A stretch of 64,000 bases of DNA from Amoebidium appalachense (Eukaryota > Ichthyosporea): positions 8,370,001 through 8,434,000 of the forward strand of contig CAVNZM010000012.1 of the NCBI GenBank assembly GCA_963693365.1, in the 5' to 3' direction. Positions 12,481-40,996 of this stretch are shown in pieces. A program made the position numbers and the translations under genes. The notes below the pieces were generated by a model. It made no database searches. It saw only the letters and a list, made by a program, of their open reading frames with translations, and was not told where the DNA came from. Within the stretch, counting starts at the first letter, position 1. The number at the start of each line of letters is the position of its first letter.

Positions 12481-14083
12481 CCTGTGTGTGTGTGTGTGTG
12501 CGTGAATGCATGCATGTGCACGCGTGTATCCGTGCACTTAATAGTGTGTATGTGTATATGCAAGCGTTTGCTTGTCACAGGCTGCGTGTGTGCACCTGCT
12601 GCAGCTGGGTGCCTGCGTGCATCCATGTTCGGCCGTGTGTGCGATTTTAGTGTTAGCATGCGTGTGTGTGTGTCTGTGTGTAATGTCTGCTTTTGTTCGT
12701 GTGGTGTATCCTTCCCTACATAAATATACTGCATATATGCACGGGCAAACCAACAAAACAAATCCCACCACCAATCATATACCTGACTGTAGTTCGTTAT
12801 CATCAATGTCAAACAGGTGCGTGTGTGCCGTGGGGGGGTATGCCAGCCACATCTTAACCAAGGACGGATCTGTAAATCCACACATGATGTCAGACATTGA
12901 CTAACCTGTCCCCCCCCCCCCCCCCCCCCCCCCCCCCACCCTCACCTCCCCCTTCTTCTCCCCTCTCCCCCCCCCTCCCCCCCTCCCCCCCAACCACTAC
13001 CACACACACACACGCCCTGCGCATCCCACCAACACTTCCACTTGTCTCTTTCGTGAATGCCCCAACGAGCCACACGTGCACACCGAATATAGATAGCAGG
13101 GATACACACCAAGAACATGAGAATGTTTGCCCCCCCCCCCCTCCCCCCCCCCCCCCCCACCCCCCACCCCACCCCTAAAAAAGAAATTTTCTTTTTTGTA
13201 AGAACACGAACTGTTAAGAGATAAGAAAGTAAATATGGTCACACCAGGAGAAAGGAGAGGACGAGAGGAGAAAAGACCACGTTCTTACTTTTGGGCTTTG
13301 AAAGCTGTGCAATAAGTCCGTGATAGTCAGCTGTAAACTGCTCCCGTGCTTGCTCGTCCCTGTGTGTGTGTGGACAAACCCCCCCAGCAAGGGAGGAAAG
13401 AGGGGAAAGAATGGGAGGGGGGAGAGGAGGCGGACGGAGAGGGGGCGGGAAGCGGAGGGGGGGGGAAGAGGGTCGAGAAGGCTTGTCAGAGAACTTTCTA
13501 GTCCACATTCACGATGGACAACACATTGCAGATTGTAAAGCACATACAAGAGTAATCTATCATAAGCAGAGCCCATCATCAAGGGCGGCTCAAGTCATCC
13601 ACAGTACCCGAGTTTCGACTCATTCACCTCGTCAACGAAACCCAACTCAGATACTACCTCACACGCACATGGGCGAATCACCCGTCGTAGCGCGTGGGGG
13701 GATGGGGAGGCGGGCGCGGGGGGGGGGGGGGGGGGGGGGGAGGGGGGGGCAATCCTTGCCATTTTTTGAGCTTTGAGTCGTTTGTGCCGAGCATGAGGAT
13801 GACCAGGTGGGGGCTGAAGGCTTTGGCCGCTGCAAACTCAGCACTGGTCCAGTAGGAGAGCTGCGCACGGTCACCCCCCCACTGCACAAAAACACTGTCA
13901 GATATCAGATACCAAAAAAAAAAAAAAAAAAAAAAAAAAGAAAAGAAAAAAGGCGGGGAAAAGGGGGAAAATTTTTCCTTCACCTTGTGGTCTGGCCAGA
14001 AAAAGCACCCCCCTCCCCCCCCCCCCCTCCCCTCCTCCCACCAACCCCGACACAGGGCGCGCTCTTTCGACCTTTTCAGACAG

Positions 14084-14121
<38 letters not shown>

Positions 14122-14981
14122 CCTTCACTCGCAACTCCCTCCCCCCTCCCCCACCCTCCCCCACCCGTGTGTTCTTTTGAGACAAAATATTCTTGCTACC
14201 GAGGGTCCATAGGACCATGTAGGGAGGAAAGGCCTGAATTAGTGTCGTTCAAAGAGTTCCAAGAAGAAGGGGAAGGGGAAAGAGGTGAAAGGGGAAAGGG
14301 GAAAGCAGCGAAGGAATTTATTGGGTGGGTGGGGATAGGAGGGACTGGTGAGCGGGAGAAGAAGGAAGGGACAGGGGGACAGCCTAAAAACCTAGGCAAT
14401 TCAAATGGAAAACTGTATGAAACGGGGGCAAAGAGTGGGTGGGTGGGTGGGTCAGGGAGGGGAGAGGGGGTGGGGGGGTCAGAGGGGAAGGGGACTGTGA
14501 GAATGAGCAAGACGATAAAGAGAGCAGAAACCCCCATAACAAGCCTCCGCAACTCACCTGAGAGTCATATGGTTTCATTGCCGTTGCACCCCTTAAACCG
14601 AAATTTCCCACCTTAAGCTCCACCCCCATTTTCCTCTTCACCAACCCACTAAGTGCCTCCTGTAACATCATTGGATAGTTTCCGCGATCGGGGCCGTTCT
14701 TAGGAATGATTGGTGGATCGAGGTGCGATCCGTTCCCATATGTGATGCTGTCTCTGTGGGGTGTCGTAACACGTGTTAGTGCCATTATCGAGGGATGTGA
14801 TTAGACAGAGGGCTGGGGTTGGGGTGACTTGCATTAAGATATTGGTTAGAGTGGAGAAACGGGGGGGGGGGGGGGGGGGGGGGAGAGAGAGAGAGGGGGG
14901 GGGGGGGGGGGGAGAATGGGGGGGGGGGGGGGTATAGGAATGATTTACGAGAGAGGGGAGGAGGGTGGTCAAAGGGGCCAA

Positions 14982-15015
<34 letters not shown>

Positions 15016-15984
15016 CAAAATGTGTTGGATAGACGACCGGATATGCAATCAAAAAGGTCAGGTTTAGGTGCTTTCCTCTCCCCTGCCTCCTTCTTCTCCC
15101 TCCTGACCCCCCCCCCCCCCCCCTCCCCTCCCCCCCCTTCCCACCCTGCCCCCCCCTCCCCCCCCCCCTCCCCCCCCTCCACCACCACCACCACACACAC
15201 ACACACACCCTGCCCCATCCCCTGTTAAACCCCTTCCCCCCTTTCACCTCGTGCTTTAACCCTCCCCCCCCCCCCCTCCCCCCGCCCCTTTCCACCTCTT
15301 CCTCCCACCCCTTTTTGAACCCTTTTCCCAGACGCTTTCCTCCCCACATTTCCTTCTATCCTCTCCCTCTGTCGTCTTGTTTGCCCTTCCCCCCCCCCCC
15401 CCCCCCCCCTCCCCCCCTCCCCCTTCCCCCTCTCCCCGGGGCCTCCCTGTGTGCCGCCTCCCTTCTTCCCCACCGCCCCCTCTCTCCCCCTCCCCACACA
15501 CACACTTTGTACCCCCCTCCCCCCCCCCCTCCCCCCCCCCCAAAAAAAACCAAAAAAAAAAAAACCATCACTCTGCCCCTATCTGTCTTTGCTCGCTGCC
15601 ATTTTTCTGATCTTCCTCTTCGGAGGCCCCCATGGCCCCCTCTAGCCTCCTCCGCCCGCCGGTAACCCCCCGTCAACCCCCTCCTCCCCTCCGTGTTTTT
15701 TTTTTTTTTTTTTTTTTTTTGAGTTCTAAGGGCAGACTGGCTGGTTGCACAGGGCAGCAGCACTACCCACCCCCTTTCCTCCTTTGGTTTGCCCACAAAC
15801 ACGCACCGACATAATATAACCAAGGCCCACTAAAGTCATGATGCTGCTTCGGTGATGTAAGTTTGGTGTAGCCTTAAGTCGAAAAAGGGGGGGCGGGGTG
15901 GGGAGGGGGGGAGCGGGGGTGAGGGGTAGGGGGGAGGAGGGAGGAAGGATGGGGGATGTAGGGGGCCAGGCAGGGCGGGGGGCG

Positions 15985-16018
<34 letters not shown>

Positions 16019-16322
16019 AGGGAAAGGATTTAAAAGAGAGATCTAGAGGTCAAGGGTAACAGGAGGTCAGAGGTGAAACGACAATAAGTAGGGAAAAGTT
16101 TGCCCCAGTAAAAAAACCAAGAATGAATGCCTCGAGCTCTAGAAAAAAAGAAAACACTTACCCCACACAGGCAATTCTTAACTCACTGTCTTGACTGGCC
16201 CAAAACTGTAGCTTTAAAAACAGAAGACCTATAAGCACCATCACGCCCACATACCACCTCTCACGCGCTAGCATATACCATGTCCTCATGTTGGTGCGGC
16301 TGTTGTAATCTGGTGATGCCAT
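10392..16322 (-). CDS. membrane-anchored SGNH/GDSL hydrolase
   Basis: Esterase or lipase-type serine hydrolase, 289 aa in seven minus-strand exons with agreeing phases: 16322-16162, 14753-14558, 13881-13760, 13359-13289, 12869-12783, 11317-11212 and 10518-10392 (TAA). The start is the ATG at 16322. It is followed by a short basic N-terminus and a hydrophobic stretch at about residues 25-40, which suggests a type II signal anchor. All SGNH blocks are present: GDSITYGNG (Ser56), GNFGLRGATA (block II Gly), LGTNDSK (Asn153) and DGVHP (Asp260, His263). It is therefore predicted to be active, and the short length and order fit the single-domain GDSL family. Substrate is unknown; carbohydrate O-acetyl or lipid ester are both possible. 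The intron after exon 3 uses a GC donor (AAATG|GCAAGG). The gene is head-to-head with the PLAT-kinase gene, and two of its exons are duplicated at 7712-8258. Confidence 0.9.
10590..10692 (-). repeat. SINE-like repeat, reverse copy
   Basis: A reverse-strand fragment of the dispersed family (GCACATTCACGACAGAC, AAGCCCATCCTCA). It lies in the last SGNH intron. Confidence 0.5.
10955..11235 (-). repeat. tandem copies of the SGNH exon 6 donor region
   Basis: The exon 6 end and donor (plus-strand CACCTGTGCACGCTCTCCCC) recur as CACCTGTCCACACTCTCCTC near 11100 and TTATCCACACTCTCCTCC near 10989. Each is followed by a shared intronic stretch with CATCCAATGATGCAACCCC. The period is about 115 bases. The intron thus holds two degraded copies of its own 5' end. 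Confidence 0.75.
11430..11535 (-). repeat. SINE-like repeat, reverse copy
   Basis: A reverse copy beginning after a poly-G run of about 33 bases, with CACATTCACGACGGACAA and AGAGCCCATAATGGG as family landmarks. Confidence 0.55.
11737..12155. repeat. tandem duplication of about 200 bases in an SGNH intron
   Basis: The block ATAACTTATGTTCCATTTAT..GTAGTGATGAAGCAAAAA..AAGTTCCAC..AAAGGCGGGAGAGGAG occurs at 11737-11927 and again at 11952-12155 with only a few differences. This suggests a recent tandem duplication. It is within SGNH intron 5. Confidence 0.9.
12240..12520. repeat. (GT)n array with GCGC variants
   Basis: About 80 bases of pure GT at 12391-12470 flanked by CG-rich variants. It is intronic to the SGNH gene. 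Confidence 0.9.
13498..13655 (-). repeat. SINE-like repeat, reverse copy
   Basis: A reverse copy of the subfamily also seen at 28040 and 53428. It shares the complements of GTTGGGTTTCGTTAACGAGG, TCGAAACTCGGGT, TGTGGATGACTTGAGC and the CATACTCT/TTGTATG segment. Confidence 0.7.
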
Positions 16323-32793
<16,471 letters not shown>

Positions 32794-33167
32794 GGGTTTT
32801 GCGTAAAAATCAGTTTCACCACACCACCATGACACAACATCACCAGGACATCCCAACGGTAGCATAGCCGTGCCTGTATGTGTTGAGTGTCTCTTTCTCT
32901 AGTTGGACGTCGACGGTAAAGGGTGCCGTTGTTTAAAGTGCACGTGCAAAAGACACATGTTCTCTCATCCGTGAAAACACACTCTCACACACGCATACAT
33001 ACACACACACACACACACACATACACACACTCACACACACACTCACACACACACCGTGCACACACGTGTTGGCAGGCACATGCACACACACACACACACG
33101 TCAGACACACGTATGCATGCGCAACCACACGTGCACACACAAGTACGCATGCGGACGCGCACGCACG

Positions 33168-33208
<41 letters not shown>

Positions 33209-33957
33209 GCGCGCGTGCACACACATGCACACACAAGCAAGCATTCATAGTGATGCTCTTGGCTGATAACCATAATCAATAGCACAGCGTGACAACCTTT
33301 CCTTGCAGATTATTAAATGTGTTCGTCTTTTGCCTACTAGGAATGATTCTAAAACCATGTAATCTTGTTTGTAGATTTTCTAGCTATGGTATTCTGCTCT
33401 ATGATGACTCTTGAATACATTATATATGAAGACTAGTAGATATGAATGAGTGGAAGCGAATGGGTGGTTATAGTAGTCTGAAGATTGAGGTAGGAATCGC
33501 GTTGTTGTATGGTAATAGTAATCTCAGGAAAATTAAATATGCATAAAAACATGTTAGCCTGTAGTGCTTGTAGTCGGCATTCATTGGTTGAATGGCCAGA
33601 TGTGACGTAACATGTGGCTCGAATGAATGCGGTCAGTAGAAGTTGTGGTTTTAAAACCACGACTCGGCTTGGGCCGGGCCTAAGAGCAGTGGTGTAGCAA
33701 CTTATAGGTTGCAGATGGGTGGGAAGCATGTAATGTTGTTTTTGAGATAAACTGGTGACGTCACAGATCAGATTCTCCCAGGCATGCAAAAATAAAGATT
33801 ATATATCCTGTGGATGTGCAGAATATCTATAGTTAATGGTGCTCTGAAATTCACATGACTCAGTGAAGTGTACGCGCGTGCATAAAACACATATTCACGC
33901 GTGGGTGGGTGCGTGCGCGAACGCAAACACATCCATCATGCACGCCCCAACACCAGC

Positions 33958-33995
<38 letters not shown>

Positions 33996-35957
33996 TGACA
34001 CACACACACACACAGACCCCCCCACCCCACTCGACCCCAACCACCATCACCACACATCAAAATCCTCGACGTCTGCCTGGTAGTATCCCTTTCATGCATG
34101 GGTTCCCCCCTGGAGAGCCAGCCCCCCCCCCCCCCCCCCCCCGCCGCCAATAAGCAGGAGAAGACAAAGATGATTGGAGATAAAACCAGAGGGGCTATTT
34201 CTCGAGATCTCACGGGTCATCCATTTCAAAGTTACTTTGTTCTTTCTTCCACACACACACACACACACCCTCCCCCCCCCTCCCCCCCACACCCCCACCC
34301 GGCCCAAAAAGAAGAAAGAAAGAAACTCCACAATTGCAAACCACACTGTCTCGAAGAGGCCCTTCTTAGAGATCTAGTTTTCATGACCTACATTTCCCCA
34401 TTACTGTCCAGAGTTATCTCTCTTTTTCTGTTATAGAGCATAAATGAGCATGTCCGAAAACGAAGTTCCGGAACCTGGCGAAGTTCAAATAGGAAACAAT
34501 GTGTCGACCACTGAACACATTTTTATGGAAGCGGTATGCGCGCATGCACCAATCACCTCCTCTATATATCACGTGCGCCTTGCAATTCGGCCAATTGGAT
34601 ATCACCGCACTTTTTTGGCTGTTCCCACACGTTTAATTAATCACGTGCACACAAGGTGAACGCTGCAACTCAAATCTCCCCTGTGACCCATCGGAATACT
34701 GTATACATACTGTATAAACTCCGAATCCATGTCATGCATATGTGAAAGTTTCGGCTCGCAGCTGCAGGCCCGGCCCCTAGGTGTTAGCAAAAAAAACCAA
34801 TGCCTTAAATATCCCGAAAAATATATGTGACAACTTTTTTTTTTTTTTTTTTTTTTACATGGATAATTAGGGGTTCGGCATCCTTAGGGGCTCTTAGAGG
34901 TATACTCTGATGAAACATTCAGGCTGGGTTTATTATATGGGATATATTTCGCGTGATTCAATGAGTACAATTTGGCAAACCACACTAGCTGGGGGGATTC
35001 ACTAATACACTGCTCCGGACACCGTTGCACCGGGACACAAGTATGTACATGTAAATAGGATTCTGCAACTCCCAAGGGATTTTTGAAATTGAAATGGGGA
35101 AGGGGGGAGTGGTAAATATCGACGTCCCCCCTGGTGGTACCCCCGTTCCCCCTCCCCAAGGTAGCCGCGGGGGGAGGGGGGGGGGAGGGGGAGGGGGAGG
35201 AGGGGGAGGGGGGGGGGGGGGGGGGCACCCCGGGTGTGCGCGTGATCATGGCCAGAATCTCTTTTCCACTCACCAAAGGTTGTATTCGTTACCCCCTTAT
35301 TTTTTTTTGGAGGACTTGCAATTGCTTCCCGAGCCATTGATCATGATGCATATCCACCCCCCCCCTCTCCCCCCCCCCCCCCCCCCCCCCCTCCCCCTCC
35401 GGCCTCCCCCCCCCCCCAACACACACACACACATGCACACACGTGCGCATCACACACACACACACTCACGCACACAAATTGTCACACACACACACACACA
35501 AACAGACTCCGCACAAAAGTGAAAACAAGGCTGCAATGCCTGAACAAACTTTCCAAGCAATATCACAAGAAGGGGTTAAAAATGGCTAAATCACAAGGTG
35601 TATTGTATTAGTTTAGGCTAACTAGAGGAAGGAAATTCCAAGCTATCTCAGCGAATATCTCGTTGTGTCTATGGCAACTGTGCTACTTATCCATTCTTAG
35701 CCCCGTCTGAAGCCCCGATCGAAATAAAATCTATTACTGATAATAATAAGAAATCCAAGACATAGGAACCATGATCCCTTACGCGAGGAACTGTATGTAT
35801 ATGATCGCGCTCTCAGTAAACAACATGTACACCCAGCCTCCACCCACCCCACTGGCCACTCGCTCGCGCCTGGGGTCCCCCTCAATAGCCAATACCTAAA
35901 AAGCAATGGGCCTTATGTAACACCGAGAGGATATACCGAGCAGAACCCACCTAAAAA
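32794..35957. other. intergenic, no gene recognised
   Basis: (CA)-rich sequence at 32980-33240, then unique AT-rich sequence to 33870, then poly-C, (CA)n and G-rich blocks. AT-rich unique sequence at 34440-35080 has short frames only. No exon could be supported. Confidence 0.5.
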
Positions 35958-36141
35958 TCGAATGTGGCTGGGCCTCCGGCAGTGTCCACGCAATCAAAAG
36001 TGTGTAAACCCAAAAAATGCAACGATTTCTCTATGTTTACACGGTCTATCTCCCTGGGAGGAAAATCGATCGCGGCTACATTAGAAGGGGTTTACACACT
36101 TTTTATTGCGTGGACACTGCCGGAGGCCCAGCCACATTCGA
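35958..36141. mobile_element. foldback element with 53-base arms
   Basis: GAATGTGGCTGGGCCTCCGG..GTGTCCACGCAAT..AAAGTGTGTAAACCC at the left is repeated inverted at 36087-36141 with about one mismatch, separated by some 75 bases. The whole is bounded by TCGA on both sides. There is no internal frame, so it is inferred to be a MITE-like or snap-back repeat. Confidence 0.8.
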
Positions 36142-36193
36142 CGGCCTACTGCGTTTTCCAGCGCAGCCAATCAAATGCAGCATATGTACATGC

Positions 36194-36291
36194 GGGGGTT
36201 TACGCTGTTTACTCGAGGCAAAGATAGGCAACAATGAGCGCCATCGTAGTATATGACACCGGGGGTTTACGCTGTTTACTCGAGGCAAAGA
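36194..36291 (+). repeat. 31-base perfect direct repeat
   Basis: GGGGGTTTACGCTGTTTACT..CGAGGCAAAGA at 36194-36224 and 36261-36291, with 36 bases between. It adjoins the foldback element and shares its GTTTAC theme. Confidence 0.85.
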
Positions 36292-37360
36292 GAAACCAGT
36301 CTCAGGTATGGGGGGGTTTTGCTCGGAATATCCCCTCAGCGGTATATCATTATCACGTACATAGATGTCGGGCGATGACTACCTATATATCAGGGTTTAC
36401 TTTCTCTACGAGACACCATAAAGACTACAAGGAGAAATCAATTAGTTGGGGTCCTATTACATATTATGGGTAAGCAGAGGCTAGCATCGGTAGCTACGAA
36501 AGAAAGTTAAGGCACCGGATCACAATATCATACTGTGCAGCATTAATAAGGTGATCTAGGAAAGTCAATTAAAACGGATATATTGAGGAAGAGAGGAAGA
36601 AAAGAAAATAAAACCGCCAATAACCTCCGGTTTTAATACGTTAGCTAACAGGTTGCACTTATTGATAGATATGCAGCCGCGAGTAAACCGCCCCCCACAC
36701 ATATTACACATACGAGCAGGAGACACCAGAAACCGATTACACCGCCAATCCATAATCATCTTTGCGTTTTTACACAGTGTTCAGGTATCTCAGTATGCAC
36801 TTGTTACTGGATAACTCGTGAAGTTTTTATTGTCTTCTCAGTATGCCGTGCATACTTGCATATCTTTCCGTCGAATAAATCCAGTCAAAAGAAAAAAAAA
36901 AAGTTTTTACACCACACCACATTACGAATAAACGAATCTATTGCCTATGTATGCCATGTGACGAGACGCTGGGTTTTGCCGTCTTCTATGATAGACAGAA
37001 AAATTCTCTAATACGATCAATCGATTCCGCCGCTCGCGGCGGCCAGGCCCAGCGCTTTCGGCCGCGGACTTTTCTGCCAACTTTGCTTGCGCTTTGCACC
37101 CTTTCTCGTTACTTTTTCTCATACAAAAAGTGCTTTCCTTATGTGCAAGAACCTTGTTCCGTGTTATTCTGGCCCCTACACTTTTGAATGGTGGTGATGT
37201 GTGTGGAATGTGGCTCCGAGAAGCCTTCCCTTTTCGCTCTCTCCCTTGCTCCCTTATCCAGCCCCCGTGACGACTGCTTTTCCTAGGCTGGAGGCACCAG
37301 AAAGGCTGTCTACTTCACACAATGGAGCTCGTGTTTAAAGTTCTTTAGCATAGAACACAC

Positions 37361-37682
37361 ATGGATCGTGTTCCATTGCACAGAAATGCTGTTTGTAAGG
37401 TCAGTGCTCCCAGTGAGATCTGCCACAGTAGTCTGCACCTGAGCGAGATGACGTTGTTTAAAGACGAGCTCAGCCACCCAGTACGTATACTAAGCCTTCG
37501 TGAGGTAACAGAAACCCCACATATGCTGTTGTTTCACTGCAACTTTCGAAGTTTGTGACGCTCAGCAGTTACCAGACTCAGACCTTGCCAAGGCCGAGGT
37601 GGTACACACAATTCTCAATACGGCCCGTGCGGCCATCTTTGCACTAGCCAAAATCGAGCTGGAAGAGAAACTGGGTGCTTAA
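37361..37682 (+). pseudogene. possible decayed retroelement C-terminus or terminal exons
   Basis: Two overlapping open segments occur in different frames. The first (ATG 37361) ends with ETPHMLLFHC, which resembles the ExxxHxLxxC zinc-finger tail of LINE reverse transcriptases. The second, 37566-37682, reads LPDSDLAKAEVVHTILNTAR..IELEEKLGA and stops. AATAAA follows at 37694. The lack of a usable intron between them suggests a frameshifted remnant. An ordinary 3' exon of an unknown gene is the alternative. Confidence 0.3.
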
Positions 37683-38007
37683 ACGGCGCTAACTTGAATA
37701 AAATTTACACCCAAGTGCACTAGTGGCACCCTGCAAACAAACCGTACCTAACTGGCAATCCCCTCCCCTACACACAAAAGGTGTGCAATCTTATTACTTT
37801 CTGAGCACGTGGGTAACATGGCGCACGTAAGCACTACCGTGACGGCCACCAGCTATGTTGAGCTGTGTTTGCCGTTTGTGTTTTGTAATCATATACTTTA
37901 TGCGCCTGCACTTATTATTTCGAATCTGGCTCTTTGCCCACACCACGGTAAATGGTTGACAGTTAGCACAAAAAATGGTCTGTTAAACACAAACCACGTT
38001 TCCGGGG

Positions 38008-38060
38008 GGGGGGGGGGGGGGGGGGGGGGGAGGGGGGGAGGGGAGGGGGAGTGTGTGAGA

Positions 38061-38099
<39 letters not shown>

Positions 38100-38405
38100 T
38101 GTGTGTGTGAAGAAAGAGAGAGTGTGTGTACGTGTGTGTGTTTGTGTATGTCTGTGTCTGTCTTTGTGTGTGAGTGACAGAGAGAGAGTGTGTGTGTGCG
38201 TGTGTGTGTACGTATGTGTGGGGGGTGGGGGGAAGAGAGAGAGAGGGAAAGAGAAAGTGTGTGTGTACGTGTGTGTGTTGGCGGGGGGGGGGGGGGGGGA
38301 GAGGAGAGGGGGGGAGAGGGAGAGAGAGAGAGGAGAGGGAGAGACAGAGGAGAGGGGGAGAGAGAAAGAGAGAGGGAGAGCGAGAGAGAAAGTGTGTGTG
38401 TGTGT
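38008..38405. repeat. (GA)n/(GT)n/poly-G compound low complexity
   Basis: Poly-G, GAGAGA, GTGTGT and mixed purine sequence. It is not coding. Confidence 0.9.
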
Positions 38406-39738
38406 GAGGAGGTTAACACCATCTGGTGTAACATACAGTTACGTTCAGGTTCGATGCCTGCACGTCCCATATTTGCCATAGCAACATCACGTCTACACAC
38501 AGTGCATGCTGCCTGCCTCTCAGGTTGGTTTTGTGCCTGCATGTTGCATTTTTGCCATGGCAACCCAGAGCTACACGTGCTCTGGCCAAAGACTTACCTA
38601 CTGCACATGCCCCAGGGCGTGCAATCTCACCGGCCAGCACGTGTCGTAGGGTTTGTAACGTCCCTGCATGTTCCGCACCTTCGTTTTACGGGGCTCTACA
38701 CAAGGTGGGGCGACCAAATATTAGGCATTACCCAAAGAAAACTCATTTGACGTACATAATCGGGTAGTTGGGCATATAATGGTTACAGTAACATGATACT
38801 ATTAACCGTTAAAATACGTGTGTAGTAGTATAGAAATTTGGGCCTATGATCTCCCCTGGCTGTGTATACAATTTGCGATCGCGATCGGCACCGGGATTTT
38901 CGATATTGTGGGCCAGCAGCTATCGTAGGGCCAGTTTATTTATAGAAACTCAAGGTATTTTCGGAAGCTCACAAAGGCCCAGCTTTGAAGCCACCATCAC
39001 GGTCGTAACGTCGTTTTGCCACCCTCTTATCTTGTTGGTTATATCCAATCAGATGCCAGGACTGTGCCACACTCTAATTTGACATCAAGCTGAAACTAAC
39101 TTTAACTAAAAATATTATAAGTACCTTGCTACAATCAATCACATAAGAGTATTTATATGATTTTGAGCAAAAGCAACCGAATTCTTTGCTTTATTTATCT
39201 TCAAAGCACGCCAGTTTCTAAAGACGGTATGATACGTGGAATGCGCTTTATGGAGTATTCCCAGCAGTGCAGCTATTGGCCCAAAAATGAACACTCCCAG
39301 AGACTGACGAGAAGAGCGTAAAGACATAAGAAACAATAGTTCATATATACTTTTTTTAGAAAGAAACAATATTAAAAATTATCAAATTTATCAATAGCAT
39401 GACGGTTTATAGGTATGTTGCTTTTAATCCGCAAAGCAACAAAATCTGTGTTCAAGGCGTTTCTCGGAAATTCGGAATGTGCTATGTAAACTTTCCTATT
39501 GGCGCACTATCACATCCACGTGGTAGCTTGTACCAAGTTGGGGCATCCCACCAAGAAAGGGGGGCAAATTATTGACATGGCTACGTGTGCAACGTCTTCC
39601 AGATTGACGTTCAGTGTGCACAATCGTAACCAGCGGAAACGAATTTTTTTGCCGTGTGGGCGTAGCGCTTTGCGACAACATAAACCGAAGAAAACCCCCG
39701 AGAGTCTCACTTAGCTAGTTTGGAGAAAAGAGAGCAAA

Positions 39739-40996
39739 ATGCTGAAAATACAAAGTAATAGTAGTAGTATTAGTAATAATACCATGTTACTAGGCACGAC
39801 CTGCTCGAAAGCTCTGTAAGTACCCCTTTTTCCCCAACAGGTTTTGCTCGCGGTTACTGCTCTGCATGTTTTTGTACGCAGTGTATTGTCTTCTTATTGT
39901 AGGAAGGAATCGGTAGGGAATGAACGTTTGAGCTCGATGTGCACGGAGCAAATGTCGGAACTTGTAGAGCCATAGCTGTCAAAGGAATGCTTAGTATGAG
40001 TGGGAGAAGGCAGAGTGGTGACTCGCGTTGTCTTGAACTCTCAAGCCTGTTAGAGTTGAAGCTAACTTATGTTACTTATAAGCAGCTTCTTGTTTTTGGA
40101 GAGTACGAGTGGGAGACGAGTGGGAGAGGAAATTTTTGGAAAAAAATCCCCTTTATGTAGTTTGCCGAAGCTTTGCCATCTTGACATATGCCCCTCTGCC
40201 ACGATTAGCTTGAACCAAATTATTCGTCAACTTACTCTTTCCTCTTCACAGCGCCGACGCACAACAGCACTGCTTTTTTCTCGGTCGGAAGACCGGGTGG
40301 TGTTCCTGATGTCCGCGTGGAGCGAGTGAAGAGAGACCCTGGTGGCCTCTACCGACGTGTGTTCGGTAACGAGGTCGACCTACCCGAGCTGCCCTCAGCA
40401 TACTTGCACATTCACGGTGGTGGCAGCCCGTGGATGGCTGTGTTGACAGACGCCGGGCGCTTGTATGTTGATGGCAACAGCATACAGACACAGACACGCG
40501 AGTCCTTGGTCACGCTGCTGGATGTGGCCGAAACGGTGCTCCGTGCGCGCGAGTTGGTTATGTGCCTGGGGCCTGACATCAGTGACAGAGGTAGGCTTTT
40601 CTCGAGCAAGCTTGTTTCCAAGTGGTATGCCGCCTTTTTAGAACACCAGTCTGTCGTACGATGTGGTCTCCGTCGTATTTTTGTGTGGTCAATCAATAGT
40701 ATCTGAGCGGATATAGCTCTCGTAAACAGTGCAGATTCCCTTTCTACCTTCTATGGAAAGCAAACTAAACGTCCTTTGCCTCTTCAGCCTCTGCTGTCAA
40801 GTCGCTGATGTTTGTTGGTCTTCGAGTCATCAAGCCGGGTTCGGGGCTCTACCCCTGCTGCAGTGACGATGTCATGTTTGGCTGCCGTTTTGCCGGGGCA
40901 TATCCAGCTGCACCGAAGGTCACCCCCAAGCCCAGCACTGAGAAGAAAACAATCCGTTTGGTCAAGAGAGCGCCACCTGTTATTCAGGCCGGTTAA
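39739..40996 (+). CDS. OAZ: ornithine decarboxylase antizyme (programmed +1 frameshift)
   Basis: Antizyme binds ornithine decarboxylase, breaks its dimer and sends it to the 26S proteasome without ubiquitin; it also lowers polyamine uptake. There are three exons: 39739-39815 (perfect GTAAGT donor), 40252-40590 and 40788-40996. ORF1 starts at ATG 39739, with a second in-frame ATG at codon 16, and runs 44 codons to TGG-TGT-TCC-TGA. A +1 shift at TCC-TGA-T joins it to ORF2, giving 207 aa. ORF2 has the antizyme fold: WMAVLTDAGRLYVDGNS, SLVTLLDVAETVL, then DRASAVKSLMFVGLRVIKPG and DVMFGCRF. Its end adds a basic tail rich in Lys and Pro. Phases only agree if the ORF1 split codon is CT|C, which supports the exon 1 call. 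AATAAA lies at 41252. The protein should rise with polyamines through the frameshift. Confidence 0.92.
40295..40312 (+). promoter_or_regulatory. +1 ribosomal frameshift site of antizyme
   Basis: GGG TGG TGT TCC TGA TGT in the ORF1 frame: the UCC codon at 40304-40306 and the UGA at 40307-40309 are the classic antizyme slip site, where the ribosome skips one base and reads GAU next. Upstream TGG TG(T/C) matches the animal antizyme 1 context. A downstream pseudoknot was not established. Confidence 0.93.

Larger units (their letters stand above)
36300..39738. other. mostly unique, AT-richer intergenic sequence
   Basis: Apart from the retroelement-like segment and the purine block, this stretch has balanced unique sequence without long frames or convincing exons. 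CAGGTTCGATGCCTG at 38447-38461 is a second T-arm-like motif (compare 6270). Confidence 0.5.

Noticed and set aside
14860-15540. Pro-, Gly- or Arg-rich frames over poly-C/poly-G blocks
   Set aside because: They follow homopolymer runs, occur on both strands at once, and lie inside introns of genes supported by family matches.
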